Made by a program: the position numbers and the translations under genes. From contig JAIEMA010000032.1 in assembly GCA_019752535.1 (NCBI GenBank), positions 1 through 64,000 of the forward strand: 64,000 nt of DNA. The letters are read 5' to 3'. Positions 8,055 to 15,972 of this stretch are shown here, in pieces. Positions within the stretch are counted from its first letter, which is position 1; every line of letters begins with the position of its first letter. A model generated the notes under the pieces. That model did not search any database. It was given only the letters and a program-made list of their open reading frames with translations, and was not told where the DNA came from. Source of the stretch: Bacteriovoracaceae bacterium (GTDB taxonomy: Bacteria; Bdellovibrionota; Bacteriovoracia; Bacteriovoracales; Bacteriovoracaceae).

Positions 8055-8804
8055 TTAGGCGGCTTTGGCCCAGACGTTTGGTGCTTCTTTTTTTGCTTTT
8101 TTAACGTGAGAGATGATTTGGCGCACTTTCACGTATTGATTCAATGACTCAAAATAGAATTGAGCTCCGAAACCATGCTGACCTTTAATGATGTGCTTGT
8201 TTTTTACCACCAACATAACGCTCAGGGCTTCGCCGTGGGCTACCATATCCATTCGGATGATATCTCCTACAACAAGAGCATTCTTATCTTCAATAAAGAC
8301 ACCTGATTTGGAAATGTTGAGAATAGTTGATCCGACTTTGCCAGTTGGAGTTGAGAGTTCACAAGGAATCTCGACATTGTAGCGAACCATAGGCTCCCAC
8401 CAACGTACTCTTGCATCAAAGAAGGGCTTTCTTGTACCAGGTAGAAAGAAGAAGACAATGACACCAAAAGAGCAAGCAGCGAGGACGACATTATAAATGA
8501 AAGGCTCAGATGAGTTGTAGGGCCAAGTGTATTCTTCGTAATTTAAAATAGAGTAGATGGTGTAGCTCATGAGAGTGATGAAGCTGATATAAGTCCAGTT
8601 TCTCAAGCGTACAAGCATCATGCCCGCTAGCGGATAGAGTAGCCAGAATTCAAAAAAATCAGCGAATGAATCTCTAGCGCCAATGTTCGAGATAATCACC
8701 GAGAGATCAAAGTGGGTGGTCGCTTTGAAATAGAATATTTTAATGAGTGGCTCAATAAAACAGAGGTAGGAAATCAAGGTGATGAAAAATGGCTTTTGCT
8801 TCAT
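8055..8804 (-). CDS. Membrane-anchored PilZ domain protein
   Basis: The N-terminal 120 residues form about four membrane helices (starting at PFFITLISYLCFIEPLIKIF). A C-terminal PilZ domain from about residue 140 follows. The second PilZ motif, (D/N)xSxxG, is present as NISKSG. The first, RxxxR, is not clear: only one Arg (VRYNVEIPC) is in the usual place, with another seven residues earlier. PilZ domains usually bind cyclic di-GMP through both motifs, so binding here may be weak or lost. The C-terminal tail is Lys/Ala-rich. A TTGAGT-16-TAAAAT promoter seven bases before the ATG predicts a leaderless transcript. Confidence 0.8.
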   Translation of the reverse strand: MKQKPFFITLISYLCFIEPLIKIFYFKATTHFDLSVIISNIGARDSFADFFEFWLLYPLAGMMLVRLRNWTYISFITLMSYTIYSILNYEEYTWPYNSSEPFIYNVVLAACSFGVIVFFFLPGTRKPFFDARVRWWEPMVRYNVEIPCELSTPTGKVGSTILNISKSGVFIEDKNALVVGDIIRMDMVAHGEALSVMLVVKNKHIIKGQHGFGAQFYFESLNQYVKVRQIISHVKKAKKEAPNVWAKAA

Positions 8805-8811
8805 GCATTTG

Positions 8812-8839
8812 ATTTTACGGGTTTTTGGGCCAGACTCAA
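8812..8839 (-). promoter_or_regulatory. Promoter of the PilZ gene, leaderless arrangement
   Basis: On the minus strand TTGAGT (complement of 8834-8839), a 16-base spacer and TAAAAT (complement of 8812-8817) are followed by seven bases and the ATG at 8804. No ribosome binding site is present between the box and the start. Confidence 0.6.
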
Positions 8840-8885
8840 ATAGAGACTTATCTTATTGATACTAGGTAGGCGTCTGCACGATAAA

Positions 8886-8917
8886 TACCCCCCAAAGTGC
8901 CAAGAAATTGGGGGGTA
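8886..8917 (-). terminator. Hairpin after the 79-aa gene
   Basis: A perfect 10-bp stem, TACCCCCCAA (8886-8895) and TTGGGGGGTA (8908-8917), encloses a 12-base loop, four bases past the minus-strand stop codon at 8921. The following T-run on that strand is short (TTTAT), so termination strength is uncertain. Confidence 0.6.
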
Positions 8918-8920
8918 AAT

Positions 8921-9160
8921 CTAATCTAAGCGCTGACGGATGCTATAGACCAAAGTCGCGAGGTCTTTCTTCTTTCGATCCGGCTTCTTGGTCGGGAGCT
9001 GATCTCCAGAGACTCTAAGCTCTTTGATCTGAGAGCTGAACTGAAATTGCATGCGAGACCACACATCAATTTCATTGCTAAATTCAATGGCCGTATCTGG
9101 GGTCTTCGCAAACTTAACTTGATCCACTTCAATAAACAGGGGCGCAGAATCACGTTTCAT
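8921..9160 (-). CDS. Small hypothetical protein, 79 aa
   Basis: Starts at an ATG preceded by a good AAAGGAC ribosome binding site. The protein is soluble, beginning MKRDSAPLFIEVDQVKF, with a basic stretch (KKPDRKKKD) near residue 60. No family recognised. A second long frame over the same bases (8926-9153, minus strand) lacks the ribosome binding site and looks like a shadow. A G/C-rich hairpin follows the stop. Confidence 0.55.
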   Translation of the reverse strand: MKRDSAPLFIEVDQVKFAKTPDTAIEFSNEIDVWSRMQFQFSSQIKELRVSGDQLPTKKPDRKKKDLATLVYSIRQRLD

Positions 9161-9372
9161 GATCAGTCCTTTTGTTATTGTTAGAGCCAGTAATGTCAGG
9201 AACGATTTATCCGAGAACCGGTAACCACTTACATAATTATCTTATCGGAATATCTTCAAAAAAAAAGAGGCTTGTGAAACCTGTGAAATCCTACGATAGG
9301 TAACTTTTTCACTCGGGCAATAGGGACTCCCTTCTATGAGTATAACACACTCAACCAACCAAGGAGTTTCTT
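9161..9372. other. Divergent intergenic region
   Basis: These 212 bases separate two divergent small genes. On the plus strand a TATAAC at 9341-9346 could serve as -10 box for the secreted protein at 9373, which has its own ribosome binding site (AAGGAG). I see no further gene, repeat or strong hairpin here. Confidence 0.4.
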
Positions 9373-9681
9373 ATGAAATTTGCACTTATTGCCCTTATGT
9401 TAGTTTCTTCCACCGCTTTTGCTGGCCTCAGAGACGCACTATCTGAAGTTGAAGTAGAGCAATTAGAGACAAAGATGAATGATAAAGGTTTCAAGCTTAC
9501 AAATGCACTAGACGTTTATGCAGACAGGGGAGTTTATCCTCGTTGTCCATGTCAAAGCTATGAGCTGACTTTTTCAAAAAGAGCAGTCACGGCCGGAGTG
9601 ATGAAGAAAATCGATAAGAAGTTTTCAGTCTCTGTTGAAGGTTTCGGCCCAAGCAAGAAAGTTAGTATTTTCTCAAATTAA
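9373..9681 (+). CDS. Small secreted protein, 102 aa
   Basis: A clear signal peptide (MKFALIALMLVSSTAFA) and a strong AAGGAG ribosome binding site. The mature part of about 85 residues contains one CPC motif (YPRCPCQSYEL), which could bind a metal or form a disulfide, and otherwise alternating strands. No family recognised. Its end overlaps the convergent haemoglobin gene by 20 bases. Probably periplasmic or secreted. Confidence 0.65.
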   Translation: MKFALIALMLVSSTAFAGLRDALSEVEVEQLETKMNDKGFKLTNALDVYADRGVYPRCPCQSYELTFSKRAVTAGVMKKIDKKFSVSVEGFGPSKKVSIFSN

Positions 9682-10078
9682 AAAATTTGTAAATGGGCTT
9701 CATGATTCGATCTATCCAGCTGGTTTGAGCTGTGATTATTTCAGATTGGAAGCCCTTTACGAAATTCATTATCACTTCAACGTCTTTTGATTCAACTCCA
9801 TTTTTTTCAAAAACGCCCTTAAAAGCTCGGGCTATTTCTTGGAATTCAAAGGGAGTAATTTTCATATTTAAATGAACTTCTTTTAAATCTCGACCATGAT
9901 ATTCATCAGGTCCTCCGATCGCTCGAATAAGAAATTGAGTTTGTAGTTTAGAGAGTGAAACGAGATCTACTCCAATAAAATGGTAAGCGATTTCAGGATG
10001 AGCCCCCATATCTAAGTAGAGGCCATAGATACAATCGTGAAAAAAATTATAGCCGCCATATTTTTGATAAATACTCAT
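9662..10078 (-). CDS. Truncated haemoglobin (2/2 globin)
   Basis: A 138-residue 2/2 globin. The N-terminus (YGGYNFFHDCIYGLYLD) fits helices A and B with aromatic residues in the distal pocket. IGVDLVSLSKLQTQFL corresponds to the E region, and GGPDEYHGRDLKEVHLNMKI carries the proximal His (in EVHLN) that should bind haem. The family binds O2 or NO and often serves NO detoxification or redox sensing. An extra basic C-terminal tail (IMKPIYKFFNLRKY) is present. The gene is divergent from an outer-membrane-like protein with only 30 bases between the two start codons and has TATAAT exactly six bases before its ATG. Confidence 0.88.
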   Translation of the reverse strand: MSIYQKYGGYNFFHDCIYGLYLDMGAHPEIAYHFIGVDLVSLSKLQTQFLIRAIGGPDEYHGRDLKEVHLNMKITPFEFQEIARAFKGVFEKNGVESKDVEVIMNFVKGFQSEIITAQTSWIDRIMKPIYKFFNLRKY

Positions 10079-10108
10079 AAAAAAATTATATGTGTTAGAA
10101 TCTTATGT
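10079..10108. promoter_or_regulatory. 30-bp divergent promoter pair without leaders
   Basis: On the minus strand TATAAT (complement of 10085-10090) lies six bases before the globin ATG, with a TTCATA-like -35 box 16 bases further away (complement of 10107-10112). On the plus strand an extended -10 element, TGtTAGAAT (10093-10101), lies seven bases before the ATG at 10109. Neither gene has room for a Shine-Dalgarno leader, and each promoter's -35 region reaches into the other gene's start. Confidence 0.6.
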
Positions 10109-10591
10109 ATGAAGAACTTTTTCATTCTCATAGTTTTTATTCTTAGCTTTTCTGCATTTGCAGATGAGGAATTCTCATTAGGCTTTGAAGCCGGTGTTGC
10201 TCGATTGGCACGTTCCAATGATTCTGTCGTGGGTTCGAGTTGGTCGTTTCATACAGAGTATATGGTGGATGAGATAGTGGGCTTTTTTGGTGAAGCTGGT
10301 CATGAATATGGTAGTAAATCGAATACTGAAATCAGTCACAATCTCTTCGGAGGCGGACTTCTTTTAGAAGTTTTACCTTTTATCGATTTAAGGCTGGGTC
10401 TTGCTCTGAATGCCTGGGAATCTAAAATTGATGGAAGCAAAAACAAAGAGAGTAATCTAGGTCCGTTGGCAGGATTTACGGCCCATATCTTAACCGCGGG
10501 TTGGAAGTACGGTGTCAGTGTCGAGGCCACTCGTTCTGGTGATTACCAGAGCACGGCCATGAAGCTTTTTGCTGAAGTGATAATGTTTTAG
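10109..10591 (+). CDS. Small outer-membrane beta-barrel-like protein
   Basis: I start this gene at MKNFFILIVFILSFSAFA, a typical signal peptide, not at the frame's earlier start at 10037, which would place 24 extra residues in front. The mature protein of about 143 residues consists of alternating amphipathic strands (LGFEAGVARLAR, GGGLLLEVLPFIDLRLGLALNAW, KYGVSVEATRS) and ends with a hydrophobic/aromatic strand closing in F, typical of outer-membrane barrels. No specific family assigned. Transcription is probably leaderless from the 30-bp divergent region. Confidence 0.6.
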   Translation: MKNFFILIVFILSFSAFADEEFSLGFEAGVARLARSNDSVVGSSWSFHTEYMVDEIVGFFGEAGHEYGSKSNTEISHNLFGGGLLLEVLPFIDLRLGLALNAWESKIDGSKNKESNLGPLAGFTAHILTAGWKYGVSVEATRSGDYQSTAMKLFAEVIMF

Positions 10592-10645
10592 TTTTTTGAT
10601 CAAGTATGCAGCTTTTACCTTGCGGCTTATAAAGGGATTGAAAGC

Positions 10646-10651
10646 TATAAT
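10646..10651 (+). promoter_or_regulatory. -10 box six bases before a start codon
   Basis: A perfect TATAAT is followed by TTCTGA and the ATG at 10658, with no Shine-Dalgarno sequence. A convincing -35 box is not visible. The spacing equals that at the globin, selD and exported nuclease genes. Confidence 0.55.
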
Positions 10652-10657
10652 TTCTGA

Positions 10658-11035
10658 ATGAAATTTCTGTTTATAACAATTTTGTTTTTAATCTCACATC
10701 CCTCTCAAAGTGCTCATTGGCAAGCTCAAGGTGGCGGAGCTGAGTTCAATTTACAATTTAATGATAAGAAAATTGAATACCAAGGCCGTTTGATAAAAAG
10801 AAATTTTGAGAAAGCACCTTGTAATGAAGTTTTATTCGATGCATTTAATCGAGAACTCTATAGTGCCATCATTATTCCCAAAACATTTATAAGCACATCG
10901 AATCTAAAACTTAAAATGGATGAGAAAAGTTATCTCGTGAATCCACGCTCGAAGCTTGGAGTCAAGTTAGTGATGATGGATGATAAAATAAAAAAAATGT
11001 CGATCGCAGTGGAGAAGTCATGTCAAAAACGTTAA
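10658..11035 (+). CDS. Small secreted protein preceding a HExxH protein
   Basis: A signal peptide (MKFLFITILFLISHPSQSA) is followed by a 106-residue basic domain with two Cys residues (KAPCNEV and the final KSCQKR) that may form a disulfide. No family recognised. Its end overlaps the start of the HExxH gene by 16 bases, so the two should be translationally coupled. The same arrangement, a small exported protein overlapping a large exported HExxH protein, recurs at 37302-39706, although the two small proteins are not alike in sequence. Confidence 0.65.
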   Translation: MKFLFITILFLISHPSQSAHWQAQGGGAEFNLQFNDKKIEYQGRLIKRNFEKAPCNEVLFDAFNRELYSAIIIPKTFISTSNLKLKMDEKSYLVNPRSKLGVKLVMMDDKIKKMSIAVEKSCQKR

Positions 11036-12753
11036 TCCCTTTTTTACTCATGCTCCAAAATCCAGTTTCACCAGATTTTACACCGGCATGTAATAACGCT
11101 CCTCCTCCACTAAGCTCGACGAGTGAGCTCGCTAATTCATGCTATGAGTCTTTGTGTTCAGACATCAAATATGATCAATCGGTTGATGAGGTGGTGGCCG
11201 GAATTGAGAATGAGCCTGATCTTTATACAGATGAAGATAAAGAGCGCTTTCGCGGGATTTTCAAGAAAGGTCTTGAGATGGCCGAAAAATATCGCGCAGT
11301 CTACATGCAGAAAACTAGTGACCAGTGGGCGCAAGAAATAGTTCAAGATTCCTCTCTATTGCAAAACTTTACTTCAAGTCTTAATGGCAACTCCTTTAGT
11401 GTCTTTCCTACAGGAGATGGATCGGGGAAGTGGGAGATGATGTTCCCACCAGACATTAGTTCTGATCCTGTTTTGCTGAAAGCTTCAGAGCAGATTGCTG
11501 TGGCCTACAGAAAATCATTTGAGGATTCTGTTTTTGTTCAGATTGCAAATGATAATATAAGTTTTGAGAATGCCCAGGGAAGACTGATAAAGTATTTTAC
11601 AGAACAAAAAAAGAAAAATACGAATGGGCAACGAGAAGCTTACCAAGAAGCAATCGACAAAATTAATCAGATCTCAAGCCTCGACGAATTTAAAACATAC
11701 ATGGATGAATTTCGACCAAAGTATCCCATGGCCGCAAGTTTTGATTACGTTCCGATGACATGCTCAGATTGCAAAGATTCATTTAAGAAAATCTTGGATA
11801 CTCAAAACATAGCCGAAAGGTTTGATCCAAAAATCTTAAAACCCAAGATGGAATCTTTTGATCAAATACGAGAGATTCAATGCAAGTCTGTCGCTTGGGG
11901 GGCTAAAAACATGGCGCCCTCAAGAGAAGAGAGGAAAAGATTTGATCAAACGATTAGTGAGGTTCAAAAAAGTTATCAAGATAAAATTTTCACAAAATTC
12001 TCATCTCATTCAAGAGAAGTATTTAATAAAGTGATATTCTCTGAGGTCGCCCAACCTTTAAAGATTGAATCAGATAAATTAACACCAAATTTTGCTGATA
12101 TTGAGAGCATGATTGGTGAGCCTGTGGAGTCGCCAAGTCTATCGGATGTGATTTCTCTTTCATCAACTCTTAAAAATTTACCCAATGAGTTTTTCTGCAA
12201 CGATGAAAATATGACTCCATCAGACCATTACGATGATTCAGAATTAAAAATTAATTTTTCACCTTATACAGTCAAAAGAGGTGAGGCTTCAATTCTAGCT
12301 CACGAGTTCGGTCATTGGCTCTCCTTTGCCTTCAAGAGAAAAATGGGATCACAATCAAGTTTGGAGAAATTTGTGGCCCTTAGAGGTTGTGTCTCTACTC
12401 TACATGGATCAAAGCCAGTGACTCATGACACTCATCCAGGTGATACAACTTGGACAGAGGAAGATACCGCTGATGTGATGGCCGCTATGACTTCAGGTGG
12501 AGGGAGAAAAGCGTTCTGTGCTTTTTTAAACAATCCTCTGTTTGAAGCTCTCTCAAAAATTCCAGGTCTCGGGGCCATGGGAATGAGCGAAGAGCAGAAA
12601 CTTTCACTCGCTCTTAACGATGAAGATAATCATTCTCCTGATTTGTGGAGAGTTCTCCATAGCGCAATTTATGAGGGGCGTGAAATTCCAGCTGCTTGTA
12701 ATCAATTAGCAAGCTCACAGCAAGTGCCTTTGCCAAAGAAGTGTGAATTATAG
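11020..12753 (+). CDS. Exported gluzincin-like metallopeptidase, 577 aa
   Basis: A short hydrophobic N-terminus (MSKTLIPFLLMLQNPVSP) may be a weak signal peptide. The first 420 residues are helical, with paired cysteines (CESLC, CSDC). A zinc site follows: HEFGH at residues 428-432, with E429 as the probable catalytic base. About 50 residues later EDTAD at 481-485 could supply the third ligand, as in gluzincins (HExxH...ExxxD). I do not recognise the whole family. It is most likely a secreted protease. Two other proteins in the window share the HExxH plus (E/D)-x-x-A-(D/E)-V pattern. Confidence 0.7.
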   Translation: MSKTLIPFLLMLQNPVSPDFTPACNNAPPPLSSTSELANSCYESLCSDIKYDQSVDEVVAGIENEPDLYTDEDKERFRGIFKKGLEMAEKYRAVYMQKTSDQWAQEIVQDSSLLQNFTSSLNGNSFSVFPTGDGSGKWEMMFPPDISSDPVLLKASEQIAVAYRKSFEDSVFVQIANDNISFENAQGRLIKYFTEQKKKNTNGQREAYQEAIDKINQISSLDEFKTYMDEFRPKYPMAASFDYVPMTCSDCKDSFKKILDTQNIAERFDPKILKPKMESFDQIREIQCKSVAWGAKNMAPSREERKRFDQTISEVQKSYQDKIFTKFSSHSREVFNKVIFSEVAQPLKIESDKLTPNFADIESMIGEPVESPSLSDVISLSSTLKNLPNEFFCNDENMTPSDHYDDSELKINFSPYTVKRGEASILAHEFGHWLSFAFKRKMGSQSSLEKFVALRGCVSTLHGSKPVTHDTHPGDTTWTEEDTADVMAAMTSGGGRKAFCAFLNNPLFEALSKIPGLGAMGMSEEQKLSLALNDEDNHSPDLWRVLHSAIYEGREIPAACNQLASSQQVPLPKKCEL

Positions 12754-12820
12754 TTGATTGATTTACTCTGAAATATGTCCCACTTATGAAAACGGCAATT
12801 TTGACCGATCAGCTACCGCT

Positions 12821-13651
12821 ATGGGATTTAGAGTTAACACCAACGTCACCGCGATTGCCTCACAGAGAGCACTTGGTCAAGTGAGCCGTGAAACTGTGGA
12901 TAGTAGCAAAAAGCTTGCGAAGGGAGATCGTATCTCTCAAGCAGCAGACGATGCGGCTGGATTGGCGATATCTGAAAAGATGAAGGCCCATATTCGCTCT
13001 TCAAAGCAGGCCAATCGAAATGCCAATGATGGTATCTCCATGATTCAAACGGCAGAGGGCGGTTTAAATGAATCTTCCTCTATCCTCACACGCATGCGGG
13101 AAATGGCCATTCAAGCCGCATCCGACTCTGTAACAGACTCTGAGAGATCTATGTCGAGTATGGAGTATGAAGGATTAAAACAAGAATTGGAACGTATCTC
13201 ACAAGTCACAAATTTTAATGGCAAAAATTTACTTAACGGTTCAAGCCATCAAATCGATTTCCAAGTGGGAGTGGGTGAGGATACGAGTGATGATCGTATT
13301 TCAGTGAATACTTCATCCTTCAACTCATCTCTTGCTGGCTTAGGTGTGGCGAGTGTCAGCATTCTCTCAAAGGTTTCTGCACAAGAGAGTTTATCTAAAA
13401 TTGATACTGCCTTTAATAAGTTATCAGGCCAGAGGGCAGAACTTGGGTCTGTCCAAAATCGCTTAGAAAATAGTTCGGATAATCTTGGTGTTTACACTTT
13501 GAATATGAGTAGTGCGAATAGTCGAATTCGCGATCTTGATTATGCTGAGGAAGCGAGCAAACAGGCCAGAAACATGATTATTTCTCAAACAAGTACTGCT
13601 GTGGGCGCTCAAGCGAATTCTCATGGCTCTGGCGTGCTAAAACTTCTCTAA
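12821..13651 (+). CDS. Flagellin
   Basis: A 276-residue flagellin with only the conserved N- and C-terminal D0/D1 regions and almost no variable centre. The N-terminus MGFRVNTNVTAIASQRAL, the ADDAAGLAISEKM segment, the QTAEGGL element and a C-terminus ending in LKLL are diagnostic. The start is set by homology at 12821; the frame opens at 12758 but has no signal there. No ribosome binding site precedes the start, which is odd for a flagellin. No other flagellar gene is in the window, so this is a stand-alone copy, as is common where several flagellin paralogues exist. Confidence 0.92.
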   Translation: MGFRVNTNVTAIASQRALGQVSRETVDSSKKLAKGDRISQAADDAAGLAISEKMKAHIRSSKQANRNANDGISMIQTAEGGLNESSSILTRMREMAIQAASDSVTDSERSMSSMEYEGLKQELERISQVTNFNGKNLLNGSSHQIDFQVGVGEDTSDDRISVNTSSFNSSLAGLGVASVSILSKVSAQESLSKIDTAFNKLSGQRAELGSVQNRLENSSDNLGVYTLNMSSANSRIRDLDYAEEASKQARNMIISQTSTAVGAQANSHGSGVLKLL

Positions 13652-13691
13652 TTACTTCACAATTTGTAACTTATAAGACTTAATAACTCTT

Positions 13692-15563
13692 ATGAGTCAT
13701 TCATCTACACCGAAGGCACTTCTGGCTTTGTCTGCACTTGGCATTGTCTACGGGGATATTGGTACAAGTCCGCTTTATGCCCTTAAAGAATCGTTTCATC
13801 ATACGCATAATGTTTCTTTGACTCCAGAAAATATCATGGGAGTTCTCTCCCTTATTTTTTGGTCTCTGATTATTATTATTTCAATCAAATATCTCGTTCT
13901 CATCGTGCGAGCGGATAATAAAGGTGAGGGAGGCATTTTAGCCCTTACTGCTTTAATTCAAAAAGTCATGGGAAGTAATAAGCATCAATTAAAAGTTTTA
14001 AGTCTCCTGGGCATTTTTGGAACTGCACTTCTATATGGAGATGGAGTGATTACGCCTGCGATTTCTGTCTTAAGTGCTGTTGAAGGATTAGAATTAATTG
14101 CACCCGGGCTGCATTCTTATATTTTGCCGATTACTATTTTAATTCTGATTGCTCTTTTTATGATTCAAAGAAAAGGCACAGCAGCAGTAGGGAGAGTTTT
14201 TGGGCCTATTACACTTGTGTGGTTTATTGTTCTAGGCATTTTAGGCTTACTGAAAATTTTCGCCTACCCCCAAATCCTAATGGCGATGAATCCTTGGCAT
14301 GGTGTAAATTTTGTCATTTTAAACTCTTGGCATAGTATGGCCGTGCTGGGAGCCGTCTTTCTCGTCGTGACTGGCGGAGAAGCACTGTATTCGGATCTTG
14401 GCCATTTTGGTCGCACACCAATTCGCTGGGCTTGGTTTGTGGTTGTGCTGCCGGCCTTAGTTTTAAATTATTTTGGTCAAGGCGCTCTTTTAATTGAAAA
14501 TCCTTTAGCGATCAAAAATCCTTTTTACTTGCTGGCCCCTCATTGGGCTTTAGTGCCCCTGATTATTTTAGCGACTCTCTCCACGGTGATTGCCTCTCAA
14601 GCTCTCATCACGGGAGTCTTCTCACTTACAATGCAGGCTGTTCAGCTGCAATACATGCCAAGAGTAAAGATCGATCACACCTCAAAAGAAGAGTTTGGCC
14701 AAGTCTATGTCGGATCAGTCAATACACTGTTGATGCTTGCTTGTATCACTGTCGTCTTAAGTTTTAAAACTTCAAGTGCCCTGGCCGCAGCCTATGGAAT
14801 TGCAGTGACCACAACGATGGTTATCACGACAGTCCTCTTTTATTTTATTGCCGTTCATCTTTGGAAATGGAAGCACTGGCAGGCCTTTATTGTCTGTTCT
14901 TTTTTCCTCGCAATTGAAGGATTATTCTGGGGTGCCAATCTCTTGAAAATTGTCGATGGTGGCTGGTTTCCGATGTCGATGGGTTTAATTATTTTTACTC
15001 TGATGACGACTTGGAAGACAGGAAGAAAGATTCTATCAACTCGAATGATGGATATCATTATTCCACTGAAAAACTTCTTGTTAGAAGTGACGGCTCGTCC
15101 TCCTCAGCGTGTGCCGGGAATGGCCATTTATATGTCTGGGCACCCCGATTATGCTCCCGCTCCCTTGATGCAAAGTTATCGCCATTTTAATTGCCTTCAT
15201 GAAACTCTCGTCTTTCTCTCTGTTGTCTCTGAAGGGGTGCCCAATATTCCAATGAAAAATCGTCTAGAGATTGAGAGCCCTGGTGGGAACATTTACCGTG
15301 TGACGATTCATTATGGGTTTATGGATTTACCTAACATTCCTCGAGAGCTTGCTCATGCCAAGTTTGGGGATAAGGTTTTTGATCTCAACAAAGCCACCTT
15401 CTTCCTTGGACGAGAAAACTTAATCGCGACCGAGAGAGAAGGCATGATGATTTGGAGAGAAAAACTTTTTGCGATAATGTCGCGTAATGCTTTGCCAGCG
15501 ACTAGATTTTTTCAATTACCCGCAGAAAGAGTTGTGGAAATAGGATCAATCATTGAACTCTGA
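13692..15563 (+). CDS. kup: Kup-type potassium uptake protein
   Basis: A low-affinity K+/H+ symporter of the KUP/HAK/KT family, 623 residues, the same size as the E. coli protein. The N-terminal LGIVYGDIGTSPLYALKESF signature is complete. About 12 membrane helices follow, with GDGVITPAISVLSAVEG, and a cytoplasmic C-terminal domain of about 170 residues ends the protein. It is the first gene of an overlapping trio with bdbC and bdbD. The link between potassium uptake and disulfide formation is probably only positional. Confidence 0.95.
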   Translation: MSHSSTPKALLALSALGIVYGDIGTSPLYALKESFHHTHNVSLTPENIMGVLSLIFWSLIIIISIKYLVLIVRADNKGEGGILALTALIQKVMGSNKHQLKVLSLLGIFGTALLYGDGVITPAISVLSAVEGLELIAPGLHSYILPITILILIALFMIQRKGTAAVGRVFGPITLVWFIVLGILGLLKIFAYPQILMAMNPWHGVNFVILNSWHSMAVLGAVFLVVTGGEALYSDLGHFGRTPIRWAWFVVVLPALVLNYFGQGALLIENPLAIKNPFYLLAPHWALVPLIILATLSTVIASQALITGVFSLTMQAVQLQYMPRVKIDHTSKEEFGQVYVGSVNTLLMLACITVVLSFKTSSALAAAYGIAVTTTMVITTVLFYFIAVHLWKWKHWQAFIVCSFFLAIEGLFWGANLLKIVDGGWFPMSMGLIIFTLMTTWKTGRKILSTRMMDIIIPLKNFLLEVTARPPQRVPGMAIYMSGHPDYAPAPLMQSYRHFNCLHETLVFLSVVSEGVPNIPMKNRLEIESPGGNIYRVTIHYGFMDLPNIPRELAHAKFGDKVFDLNKATFFLGRENLIATEREGMMIWREKLFAIMSRNALPATRFFQLPAERVVEIGSIIEL

Positions 15564-15972
15564 AAAACAGTGGTATTTTTTATTTTCAGCTTGGATACTT
15601 TCCGTCATCTCAACTGGTGGAAGCTTGTTCTTTTCTGAGGTGATGCACTTCCCCCCTTGTGTGCTTTGTTGGTATCAACGTATTGCCATGTATCCGTTAG
15701 TGATCATTTTAGGGGCTGCCTTATTTCCGTTAGAAATGAAAGTGATTCGTTTTGCCTCTCCTCTCGTACTCGTTGGTTGGCTCATCTCTCTTTATCATAA
15801 TTTACTTTACTACCACCTCATCCCGGAAAGTGCAGCTCCCTGTCGCCAGGGTATATCCTGCACAACCGTTTATATTGAGTGGTTAGGCTTTGTGACCATT
15901 CCTTTGCTCTCTTTTATGGCCTTTACTTTGATAGGCTTCATCTTCTTCTCTTTGGTAAAAAAACATGAATAA
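15553..15972 (+). CDS. BdbC/DsbB-like disulfide oxidoreductase
   Basis: A 139-residue protein with four membrane helices. Two cysteine pairs face the periplasm: PCVLCWYQR after helix 1, the quinone-linked pair, and CRQGISC between helices 3 and 4. This is the DsbB/BdbC layout, which reoxidises a DsbA-like partner and passes electrons to quinones. The start is a TTG at 15553 inside the last codons of kup, giving MNSEKQW. The partner thiol oxidase follows, overlapping by eight bases. Confidence 0.9.
   Translation: MNSEKQWYFLFSAWILSVISTGGSLFFSEVMHFPPCVLCWYQRIAMYPLVIILGAALFPLEMKVIRFASPLVLVGWLISLYHNLLYYHLIPESAAPCRQGISCTTVYIEWLGFVTIPLLSFMAFTLIGFIFFSLVKKHE

Noticed and set aside
8926-9153. A 75-aa frame on the minus strand overlapping the 79-aa gene
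   Set aside because: It has no ribosome binding site, while the other frame starts with AAAGGAC and ATG. Its composition (many Leu, Ser, Arg) looks like a shadow frame.
10037-10108. N-terminal extension of the outer-membrane-like protein
   Set aside because: The extension would overlap the divergent globin gene, and the signal peptide begins cleanly at the ATG at 10109, which has an extended -10 box before it.
12784-12811. Sigma-28 promoter before the flagellin gene
   Set aside because: ACCGATCA matches the -10 consensus GCCGATAA in six of eight bases, but no TAAA-like -35 element is found at the right distance, and the box would lie only ten bases before the start codon.
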